Positions 1 through 12,000 of a stretch of 64,000 nt of DNA are shown one piece after another. Each line of letters starts with the position of its first letter. The stretch's first letter is position 1. Below the pieces are notes generated by a model. That model was not told the origin of the DNA, did not search any database, and saw nothing but the letters and a program-made list of their open reading frames with translations. The DNA is taken from the NCBI RefSeq assembly GCF_002234675.1, contig NC_019869.2:9844015-9908014 (forward strand), in the 5' to 3' direction. Position numbers and translations under genes: made by a program. Source of the stretch: Oryzias latipes. Its lineage: Eukaryota; Chordata; Actinopteri; Beloniformes; Adrianichthyidae.

Positions 1-22
1 AATAAACGTCTTTTGTTCCCAG

Positions 23-3000
23 GGGATTTGCGGTTACATTGCTTTACGGGAAGATAAACTCAGAGAAACACTTGGAAAAGTGCGAACATTCATACCTGCC
101 ACCTACACAACCCGGTATTCTGAAGGTAAGAAGACTTTTTAGAAACTTAGTGGATTTTAAAACAGAACACATTAAAGAATATGCATGCTCACTTGCACAG
201 ATAAAAAACGGAATTCCTTTTATGTTAAAATAGATCTGCATGGCAAACATCTACTTTGTTTATTTCCGTCCATCCTGTTTGCTCTTCTGTCTTTGGCAGA
301 CACTTGATGAGATGAAGCTGGAGCTGAAGCCTATAAAGATTGACAGGAGACTGACTGGCTCCAGTTTCATTGATGAGCCACTACAGCAGGTGAGTGAGTT
401 TGACTCGTCTTCAACAGTACTGAGTTAGGCCATATACATATGCACCCGTGTGGGGGGGTTGACCTCTATGAGTGCTGCGGGTTTTGGGATGGTCTAGTAA
501 TGCCTTAGACACGACTGCCCTTGAAGATGGATACGGGTTGCCAGTGGGCGACAATAGGCAAACTTGAATGGGGACACACAGGTAGCCCGCAGGAAATATC
601 AAAGTGTTCATAAACATTTCTACATGCGTGCTGGTTATAGGTCGTAGTTAACACTTAAACAACACGTGTGGGAAAGTAAGGGTGAAGAAGGTGAGATGCA
701 GGGAGCCAGTTGGTGCTGTTTGAAGTGAGTGTTCCTTTTACATCCTTTGCATGCACCCTGGCTGTTAGAAATGAGGACATTAGACAATCAGAGTGTAGTT
801 TGTGTGGACATCCTACTGTTCTACACATACGCATCACCTGCACACTCCACACTGCGTGTAGTTGCGCGAGGTTGTCTCATTACTAACAACAGGAGTGTAG
901 CGCAAGGGCACCATACGACAACATCACCTGTACGTCTTAAGGGTGTACAACTGAAATGATCCTTATAAATACTTCTCCATACGCTTACCACACGCACAAC
1001 AGGGCTACGTTCCATTTTCATGATGTCCCATAAGGTGGCTGCACGAGCCTGCATTTACCTATTTGCCCCCCTACTTTTTGTTTAAGTGTTTGCCATGACC
1101 AGCCCGTATCCACCCATTAGAGCAGTTGTGACAAAGACACAAGTAACGATCTACAGCCCCAACAATGAGTTCTTTGCGCTCTTTACCCTCACTGTGGTGA
1201 CGGTTTAGTGTTGGAAGTCTAGTGGAGAAATCTCTTTCAAGAGGTGCTATCTGTAAATAGGTTTTAGTGAGCTGATATGCCGGCTCCAAACATTAAACAT
1301 GACAAGCATTTATTAATAATTATCTAACAATTATCATGACAAGGTGGTAAAAGAACCTATTTTGCACAGCGGTTTTACACCTTTGACCTCTTACATTTGA
1401 CATTTATTTGTTTACTGCCAGTGACAGTGCACACATTCTAAGCATTATGTGTGTAAAGTTTAACTAAACCAAACCTAGATTGTTATTGTCTTGGCTCCTG
1501 TCTTTGATCTCAGCTGTTGCAGAGATTAGATATTTTCTCTCGAAGTTACGTCAGCATAACCTACTTTTGAAAAACGTTGCTGTTTTTTAGTTAATAGTTA
1601 ATTAACTGGTAAATAAAACAGATGAGGAATCTGAGTTTAGTAGCTTTTGTTTGCTAGTTTTAGCCTTTTTTTTCTGTGGCTTTAGAACCTCTTGGAGTTT
1701 TGACCTCAGTGTTTTAAGTGAAGACACAGCAGATTGTGAGGGTCAGATGATGCTGACTGTTCTGCCGCGGTCTCCATGCTCTTCCCATGAATGCGTGCTT
1801 GTTGCAGCTGCATGTGGACCTTGAGATGTCGACCAGCGGAACTCAGTCTGCGTCACGCCTTGATTTTCTGGCACATAGTGTTTGCATTTTTATCTCTGCA
1901 TTTGCTTGTATGAACACACTTCTTTTTCTACTGTTGGGGTTTATTCATACTGCACCACATGTCCAGTTTTTCAACGGATAAAGATTTTTTTTTGCCAAGA
2001 TCCTCATTTGAGATGTTAGCAGTTTTCTTTTTATATTCACCAGTACACCGTTGCATGTTCCCTCCAACTGTTTTTAGGTGATCCAGTTTGCACTGAGAGA
2101 CTATATTCAGTACTGGTACTACACTCTGAGTGAAGATGAGTCGTTCCTGTTGGAGATCAGACAAACACTGCAGAATGCCCTCATCCAGTTCTCCACACGG
2201 TAGGAGAACCTTATTAAGGTCTGGCGTTTTTTTTTTATGAATGATTTTCAGAAAGTAAACTTCCTCTTTTTATTTGTCAAGCTCAAAAGAAGTGGACTGG
2301 CAGCCTTACTTCACTACACGCCTGGTGGACGACTTTGCCACACATCTACGTGTCTTCAGAAAAGCGCAGGATCGCCTGGCTGAGCGGGAGGACAAGCAAA
2401 GTACGCACATGCTTTCTCTCTCACTCGCTGCTTTGGCATGCCTCCATCTACGCATACTTGGTTTATTACATTACAGGAAACTGTCATGAAGCTGGACACA
2501 GCTGACTGGAATTTACCAAGTACAGGAGTTCCAAAATGAAAAGAAGTGTCCTCCACCGATGAGGTTTTTTTTTCTGGAATCTGTTTTTTTGGGATTTTTT
2601 TCCTTTCTGTTCTTATACAATTGCCAGTATGAAGCCCATTGAGATGACTATTGTTGTAATATTGGGCTATATAAATAAAGTTGAATTGAATAGAATAGAA
2701 AGTGTTCCCGGTGCGGTTCTAATTAGGATTTTGCTGTTTTTAGCCAAAATCCAAAAACCTGTGTCGTTTTCTAGGACATAATTTCTGCAGAGCAGCAGTA
2801 GTTCATCAGAAATTCACCTCTAAATTGTGGGTGGGACTTTTGGTGCAGATCAAACCCCCCACCCCCTCATAAATTTCTTTTTCTGTACATGTTCTCCATT
2901 GTCAAAAAAATCTCCCATTTTCTTGTGTTAAGAACACAAAAAACATGATTTTCATGGCAGTGGGTCTTTTACCTAGCGGCACCAACCAGAATCAAACTGC

Positions 3001-6000
3001 TTTTATTGTGAAATGAACACTGCGGTGCTGTTTCAGCTGTGTGCAACAGTAAGAGGGTAGTCTAAGCTAAGAAGTTACACTGATAATATTTGGACTTTTC
3101 CTGCCCAACACTACATCTGTCATCTCTGAGAGGATGTTGGCAACCCGGAGGATGAGTCTGGTTATGAGAAGCTGGTGGTTTTTACTCTCCAAAGTAAATC
3201 AGACAATATCAGACATGCTATTTTTCTCCAGGGTCTCCAATTCAATTCAATTTTATTTGTTTAGCCCAAATTCACAACAACAGTCGTCTCGATGGGCTTC
3301 GTACAGTTGAAGTCAAAACTGCCACCGTTTGGCTGTATGTTTACAATGAATTCAGTCCTCCTGGTTTCAACCACTACCGGTGGTTCAAAGCAGGCAGACA
3401 GCACATTGAGCTTGGCATTTGTCTGACGCATAACTGACTGGGAATGTTAGGTTGTTCGAGGCCAAATGACTCACACTGGACATATTTACAACTTAGAGGT
3501 GCTTGGGACAACATCCAACCACAAAAGATTTACCCAGAGAAATTAGAAGTGAGCAATTCAGAGCAGACTGAGGAAAAGGTCCAGATCTAAACCCATTTTG
3601 TTTCTCATTCAAGTCCCACTCTGATCATCTTTTGATCTATTTTCAAAGTGTTCCCTGTGGTCTTTCAATTCTGATTATGCCGCATTTAGCCCAAAAAAAA
3701 AAACTTGGAAACTTGCCTCTTAATGGTGGGCAGGACTGCTGGCGTGGCGTAGGCCTCCACTGAAATCCCATCATCCATTTGTTTACACTTTCTACCACAC
3801 AGCCCCTCTCACCCCCAACCTAATGTTAGCGGTGCAACATAAATGGCGAGCAATTTTGGAGCTATCCAGTTGTACAGTTTAGAGCCAAATTCCAGCGTAG
3901 AGGAGGGAAAACAAAGACGGATATGGATCTATTTGTCTACGAGTGGATGCATCAGAATGGAGTGGAGTAGGCACACTTTTATCCTTTTAGCCACTTTTAT
4001 GAGCGGAGGTCTTTAATGTTTTTGGTAAAAGTATTGAGTTCAATGTGCCTTTGCGTGTGGACAGCTCATCTGGCATTATCTCTTACTTATTGGACGGCGG
4101 ATTATCCTGTCCACATGTCATTTGAAAACTCTAGAAATCAGATCATGATTGGATAGTGCATGTAAACGGCGTACAGTTGAGAAGTTTTTCAGGGGTGCGG
4201 ATAATAACATAAATTGTCATCTAACCAGGGGACACCACAGAAGAGCTGGTCGACTCCTTCTTCGAGGCAGAGGTGGAGATGGAGAGGAAGGTTTGTCGAG
4301 ACATGGTGTGCACCTCACACAAAGATGAAGAAGGTAAACACTGGTGCTCTCTCCCGCCGTTCCAATGGCTTTGATTTGAAGGATTGATGATCTGTGTGTG
4401 TCTCAGGTTTTCTTCGGGACTTGTGCGAGTTGCTTCTCTATCTTTTACTACCTCCTGGAGACTTCCACAACAAAAACATGAGATATTTTTTGAGGGTAAG
4501 TGCACAAACGCATCTGTAATTTGGTGCTGCTTTAAAAAAACGTAATAAAACAGTTTTGTCCTGATTTGTTTCAGGAAGTTCTAGCGTGCGGTGTGCTGCT
4601 GCCTCTGATCAACCAGCTGAGCGACCCAGATTACATCAACCAGTTTGTCATCTGGATGGTAAGAAGTCCACAGTTTAACCCAGAGAAAACCAAACAGTTA
4701 GATCAGAATAAGACACGCTGTTGATTTATTTATCCAGATTCGGGACTCCAGCTGTAACTATGAAGCCTTCATGAACATTCTGAAGTTAACAGACAAGCCT
4801 ACTGAGTTGGAGGCAGTTAAAGACAAGGTTCTGGAGGAGCTGCAGTACTTGCGCTCTCTGGACACTGCTGGAGATGGTAAGCTTCAATTTTTCCTCGACA
4901 CAAATGTGTTTTTTAGAGATAAAAGCACGGATGGATTTGGGCAAAAATAGCCTGATTTGATGTCTTCTTTGTTTTCTGTGTTCGTTAGACATCAATGTGA
5001 TCAAGAACCAGATTAACAGTCTTCTGTTTGTGAAGAAGGTGTGTGAGACCAGGATCCAGAGACTCCAGTCTGGGAAGGTGAGACAGGTTTTGTACTGGGG
5101 AATCCAGATGAACATGCTCTCACAATAAATGTTGTTCAGTCTGTGCTGCTGCAGCTGGATCTCCTCTGGATCTCATACTGCTTCTTTTCTCTGTAGGAGG
5201 TCGACGCCTTGAAACTGGCGGCCAACTTTGGGAAGCTGTGTGTGATCCCTCTGGAACACATCCTCGTCCATAACATTGCACTGCAGTTCTTTATGGGTAA
5301 CTTAAAAAAAAGAAAAAAAACTATCACCATAAAATCCAGACTTTTTATTGCAGCCTGACATGCTTCTCAGTCCCTCGTGACCAAAGAGGACAGCTAACTC
5401 CACTTTACAGATCAGATTACGGTGTGTGTAGTTGTACGCATACTGGAACCTAAGCCAGGCCGCTTTAGATCTTGTTCAGAAAACAGCCAGCAACTTTAAA
5501 GTTATAATGATATTATTTTATTCTTGTTTTCTCTCAATTTCAATCTAAAAAAAAGGGTGGATTATTAAAATCTAGGGGATGTCCCAATATGATCTCATGA
5601 TAGGAGGACCGATCACATAGATTCAGGAATTGGACGTTGTCTCTGACCAACAGGATTTTTTTTTCAGCGCTGTATATTTCAGGCTTATTTCGAATAATGC
5701 ACAACTAGAAGTCTGCAGATCCTGAACGGATCACAACAAAATGCTGCAGAATACAGCAGCGGTTTGAACAGGAAATGCACAAAAACAGTTCGGTAAAGTT
5801 AGCAAGATATTCGCCGATTCTTACTTCCAGGCTCAAACACGAGCCTTTAACACGAGCTATAAACAGTCTGTCTTGCAAACAAAATAACACTATAGCGCCG
5901 GCTTTCCTGCTGTTACTCGCCGAAAATCAATTAAACTTTCCGGATTTACATCAAAAGCGCAAATTGGAAATTATCTGGGCTAAGGGCTTTCATGTGTTAG

Positions 6001-9000
6001 GTCTTAGACCAAATACTAACCTGTAAAATAAAAAGGAGTCTAAAAGCAGGAACCACAGGAACGCTCACTTTGTTCTCCAAAGTTCTTCTAAACGGAAACA
6101 GGAAGTTGATCCGTCTTCAGCCACCTGGAGGCGCTGCTAGAGGGCCGAAGGTTCCGCCTACCAGACTCATGATACAGTCCCATTTTCTTTTCTTTCTTTT
6201 TTTTCATATACTACTTTTAATAAATGAATTCAAAAATAATTATTTTACTTACTATAAAAAATGGCTTTTAATATAAAGATAAATACCAAATATAGATATT
6301 TGGGTGCCCCAAATGATGTTCTGTTTCAGGTCCCCCAGCCGGGACTTGAACCAGGGGCCTTCTTGCCGTGAGGCACAAGTGCTAACCACTGCCCCACCGT
6401 ACAGCCCTGCAATTCAATTCAATTTATTTATATAGCCCACTATTACAGCATTAGTCATTTCAATGGGCTTTTTGCCGGTAATTGTATAAGATATCCGTCA
6501 TAGAAGAACTAAACAGACTTTATCTAAACAAATGAAGATTAACTGGGCATCACTAACCTGAGACCTTCCTTCTCGGTAAAGAAAAACTCCTAAAAAAAAA
6601 CTGATACCACAACAACAATTTTGAAAGAAAATATTTTTTTATAGGATTTTTTAGAGGGGGATATGAATTACATATGATCAAAAATACTCAATAGCTCTGA
6701 AGAGACTAAAGCTTTTTTAAAATATTTTAATCAGTTTATTGTTCATTTTTTTATGTGTTAAAAAATAATTGGATCGGCAGATTCTCAAAGTCAAAGGACT
6801 CAGAATCAGATTGGGACTAAAAAGAAAAGAACCTGATAGGGACATCCTTACTAAAAATCTGAGAACTATTGCCAAAAAAGATGTTTAAAATCTGTTTCTT
6901 CAGCCATAATTGCTGTTCGCCAACAGAAACTGTTGACCTTTGACTTCATCACCTCAGATGACGAGTACCACGTGGACCGTTGTTTGTGCTTCCAGACTTT
7001 ATGCAGGCGGCGGGTGCTCAGGCGGAGCTGTTCTTCTGGCTCACTGTTGAGGGCTACAGGGTGACGGCCCAGCAGCAGCTGGAGGCCATGCTGAGCTGCC
7101 AGAAAGACGGCAAGAAGCAGCCCAGCGCCACAAAGGGGCTGCTGAAAGCTGCTGCTCTAGGTGTTTATGAACAATACCTCTCTGAAAAGGTAGGAGAGAT
7201 GGAATGCTGTCGAACTAAATGTGCTTTTTTAATCAACTTCTTTCAGTTTAAGATATATTTGCTTTAAAAAATAAAGTTTCTATCTTCTCTGTGTGCTAAC
7301 AGGCATCTCCCAGGGTCCAAGTTGACAAAACATTAATAACAAAACTGGGGGAGAAGCTCCAAAACGATGACCCCACACCTGAAATCTTTGATGAAATCCA
7401 GAGAAAGGTGTTCAAACATTAGATGGTCTTTACTAAAATAGACTCACCCAACTTTTTGTTGTACGCGCTGACGAGTAGTGTTCCCCGTGTGACAGGTGTA
7501 CGACATGATGCTACGTGATGAGCGCTTTTACCCAGCGTTCAAGCAGAGCCCTCTGTACGTACGCATGCTGGCAGAGCTGGACATGCTCAAGGAGCCGAGC
7601 TACAGAGGATCTGATGACGGCGAGGGAGAATCCTTTAACGGCTCACCCACTGGAAGCTTAAACCTGGTTAGTTGTCAACTCGCCTTAATTTTGTTTTATA
7701 CTGCTGAATATTTGTTGTACAGACAAAAAAAAAGCAATTTCAAGATGGTCTAAAACAAAATGATGAAAAATACATTTTATTTTCTGTTTTTTAATTTATT
7801 TTAGCAACACTGTTCTTATTTTCTGTGCAAACTCACAAACCTTACTGTGAAAAAATGTTAGGGTTTGATCTGGGTTGCATCAAAGTCTGAATATGTGGCT
7901 ACAAAGGGAGATATTCTGTTCACTGACAGCTAGAGAAGAAGCACAGAAATAAATGTGTGTAAACACCTCTGGAATGTTCCAGAGCCCGGGTTTGAATCTG
8001 GCGCTACATATGATACATATGCCGAGACATAACGCGATGTTGTACATGAATACATTTCCTTTTTTTTTCTTTTTTTAAGAGTATGACTTAGAAAAAACTC
8101 TATCTGAAAAATTAATACGCCTTTCATTGTAATATGTAATATTGTAATATTGTAATAAAATGGTAAAATTAATTGTATTTAATGATCACAATGTTAAGCA
8201 CTGCAACTGTATCTCTTATATAAGTTGCTTTTACCAAACCAAATTCATAGTGCTTTTATTTTGGTAAATTAAGAAGTATTTGATCTTAAAGGGAACAGTC
8301 AACGTTGTCTGATTTCCACAGCAAAATATTTTCACTATAAGCAACAAAAAAAATAAAAGGAATGCGCCTTTAGAGGCTTCTAAAAGTATAAGTGAGGAAA
8401 TAAAGTGCTTTTTATTTTCAACATTGTTTAATGTAGCTTCTCCAGTACTTTTAAACGTTTCAGGAGCCCGAACTGTTCAAAAATAAATGAAGGGGGGAAC
8501 TCAACATCAATGATTTCCAGAAATACTAAAGATTGATGATGAAGCAGGATGACAGGGTGAAGGACAGTTGCTTTAATGTGACAAAGATGCTTTATTTCCA
8601 GTCTGCTCTGCAGCTGCAGCTCTGCTTTCTCACACGTGGAAGTGAACGCAGATTTCACTGCTCATCGCCACGACGTTGGCCTTTTTTCAGAGCCTTGTAC
8701 ACATCACTCTGATCCATCAGGTCGCTGAACTACAATCTATTGCTGGGAGATTCTGCACAACATTTTGCCTGAGGCTCCGTACATTAGCCGCTGCACTGCT
8801 GCATTGCTTCATTCGTTTTTGTCTGAACCGCTAAAAAGCACAGCAATCTGCATTTTTATATGATATTGGCAGCAACATGGCACAGAGTTTCGGTTCGGTA
8901 CCCATCTTAAGTAAAAACGAAGTAGTTCATCTCTCATAACAACAAAACAAGATGCTTTTCGCTGAGTTCTTGTAGTGCTCTTGTGCGGTGTAGAGCTGCT

Positions 9001-12000
9001 CAAAGAGGCTCAGTGTGCTCATATATAACGCTAATATATAATTAAATAAATATCGTCTTGACAGCATTTTGAATCTATACAAATATCGCCACATAAAACA
9101 TCGCGATATATTGCCAAATCGATTTTTTCCAACACCCCTAATCCAGAGGGTCTTTGTGCATTTCTACAGAGGAGTTAGATTCAGTCATAGTTTAGGATTT
9201 ACTGCTGTGAAAGCCTGGAACAACAGATAGTTTTTATTTGTGAGGAATGAAGAAGTTGCATTGTTTCATCTATTAAACAAACCCATAAAAATCCCTTCAA
9301 CAGATTTTTTTCTTCTGATCTGCAGTCGGACAGAACAAACAGATTTTTGTTTGTGTCAGGCTGAGTAAAATGAAAATTATTCCAGGAGCAATAGAGACAC
9401 AGTTGTTTCCACGCAGAAAACAGTCACTGATGGACTTCACTAAATGCTAACAAATTGATCAAATGCTGTTTTTTCAAATCCAGATTTAAGGTTTCACTTT
9501 AAGATGTACAACTTGAAGACGTCTTTTAAGATTTAAGACAGGAACTGGTCAAAAAACTAAATATAAAATGCTTTTGGTTTAATTTTTGACTATTTAGAAT
9601 TGTTTGCTGCAATGTAAGTTCAAAAATGGATCATCTTTTTATTAAAAGTAAAACTAAGATGCAGAGACAACAATATTTTAAGTTCTAGCTATTTATCATT
9701 GTTGGTTTATTTGGTCTTTTTTATTTTTATTTTTAGTGTCTAGACGACTATTCAAACTCCTGCCATGAAGACTTTTTGCAGCTACAGGCCTTCATCTCTG
9801 ACACGGGTAAATTCAACACCTCATCACTGTACAAACGTTTCACTAGACATTTTGGCTAATTTAAAACATTTTCCTTCCTAAGTTGATAGCTTTTGTCTTT
9901 GATTAAGTTAGCAAATTTTTGGATTAAAATATTACTAAAACTAATTCAAATTTAAGAAGTTACTGTAGTTTTCGGACTATAAGTCACTCCAGAGTATTAG
10001 TCGCAAAATGCATAATAAAGAAGAAAAAAAACATGTATAAAAGTCGGACTTTTAGTAGAAATTTATGCAACGAAATTCGGGACCAAGAACAGACATTTTA
10101 TTTTGAAAGGTAAATTGTAATAACAGATGATAATAATAGACTGAGTTTATGCACACTTCACTACCATAACACACTTAGCTTCATGAAACATAGGAGGAAT
10201 CTAATAATAATAATTATTATAATAGCTTAGCATATAAATAATTATTCAGATAACTATGAGATAAAAAAACATGGTGACAAGTCTTTGTATCACTTTTAAA
10301 CTCACTAAATCCATTGAATTCTGAACCTTTTTTTGTTGTTAACAAACTTTATTGCACATTGTGCCGTTTTACAGTGATTGACATTCAGGGATGCAAAAAG
10401 AACACAATTACAAATATCAAATACAACTTATATATAAAAAAACAAGAATAGAAATAGAACAAAGCTAGGAGGTTAGACTTTACGTGAAAATGTTGAATCT
10501 ATCACATTCAGGCAAGGTTTGGATTGTTGTTTTGCTTCTCAGAATTACGAAGATTATTAAGATTGAGCCAAGAAAAGAATACAATAAAACAAGGTTTTCG
10601 ACCAGAGAATTTACATTGAATTCTGCATGGACCGTGTTCCACCAGGCTGGCTCTTCTTCTGCCTTGTTGTCTGTAGTCGATTTTAAAACAGCGCCCTCTA
10701 GCAGTTGTTAGTGGAGAAGTAATGAACACGTGGACATATATATTTTTTGAAATTACAATGTCGCACCCCCAGCCAAACTATGCTAAACACCACGACCTAT
10801 ACTCCGAAATATACGGTTCGCACAAAATGTTGCTAACTGTATAACACTCAAAAGCCTCTTTTAGTGTTTCACTGCTTGTTTTCCTTTTCACCTGCTAGCT
10901 TCACTCATCCGCACATCTGTTGCCTTCTTCATTTCATTCTGTAATGGTTTTCTTTTTCCGGCGCTGCCCCCTTTATTACCACATTTCAACGCCTTTTGGT
11001 TCTTTCTGTTGCTGATTTTTTTCCCCCCCCACACTTGGCACTTTTCTTTCCCCCCTACATTGCTTCCTTCATCAACCCCTCCTCTCTCCACTTGTTGGAT
11101 GTGTGGCCGGACGGTTGTTAGCTGATACTTGTTTTCCCGGATTGTGGGGTGCTGCAGGGGTTTGCAACGATCACGGTAAGACCTACGCGCTGTACACCAT
11201 CACTGTGTTCAGACGCAACTCAGACGGCAATGAGGACTGCTGGATCACGTACCGCCGCTACTCCGATTTCCATGACTTCCATATGAGAATCATAGTACAG
11301 GTAAGTAGGTCCCACCAAACTAGTTTAAGAGGGTGCAACCGTTACTCGTTAAATACCTTTATATGTTTGTTTTAGTTTGAGAACTTGGCGTCGATCCTCA
11401 AACTTCCAGGAAAGAAAACCTTCAACAACATGGACAGGGACTTTTTGGAGAAGAGAAAAAAAGACCTGAATGCTTATCTTCAGGTAACGACTTAGTGTGT
11501 CTTTTTATCTTTTTTATTCTTGTAGCCCTTTGTTAAGTCTTTCTGTAACTTGTGTTGTAGTTGCTGCTAAACCCAGAGATGGTCAAAGCCTGCCCAACAC
11601 TGATTCCTTATGTCTACGACTTCCTGGAGAACAAAGCGTACAGTAAAGGCAAAGGAGAATTTGCACGCAAGGTCTCTAAACTTTTTTTTTTTTTTTTTTA
11701 ACATACGAATATTTCTGGAAAAATCCTGGTCACAATTTTTACTGCTGTAACATTTTTTTAAAGTATTTGTTTCTTGCTTTTTCAGATAGACACCTTTGTA
11801 AATCCCCTGCGGAGCTCCATAAGGAATGTCTCCAGCGCAGTGAAATCTCTGCCCGATAGTCTGGCTGAGGGAATGACCAAAGTTTCTGACAACATGGGTC
11901 GCATGTCTGAAAGAATCGGTCAAGACTTTAAACAGTCAGTATTGAAGGTAAAGCCGCAAACGCTTGTTTTTTTTTCCTGACGCGGTTCCTCTAACCAGAT

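Larger units (their letters stand above)
5573..6848. mobile_element. Non-autonomous DNA transposon with GGATGTCCC ends
   Basis: The left end AGGGGATGTCCCAATATGATC mirrors the right end, whose reverse complement reads AGGATGTCCCTATCAG. It fills the snx13 intron before exon 6996 and contains other repeat fragments, including a SINE-like tail at 6330-6480. It looks like a fish hAT-type non-autonomous element; the family assignment is uncertain. Confidence 0.5.
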
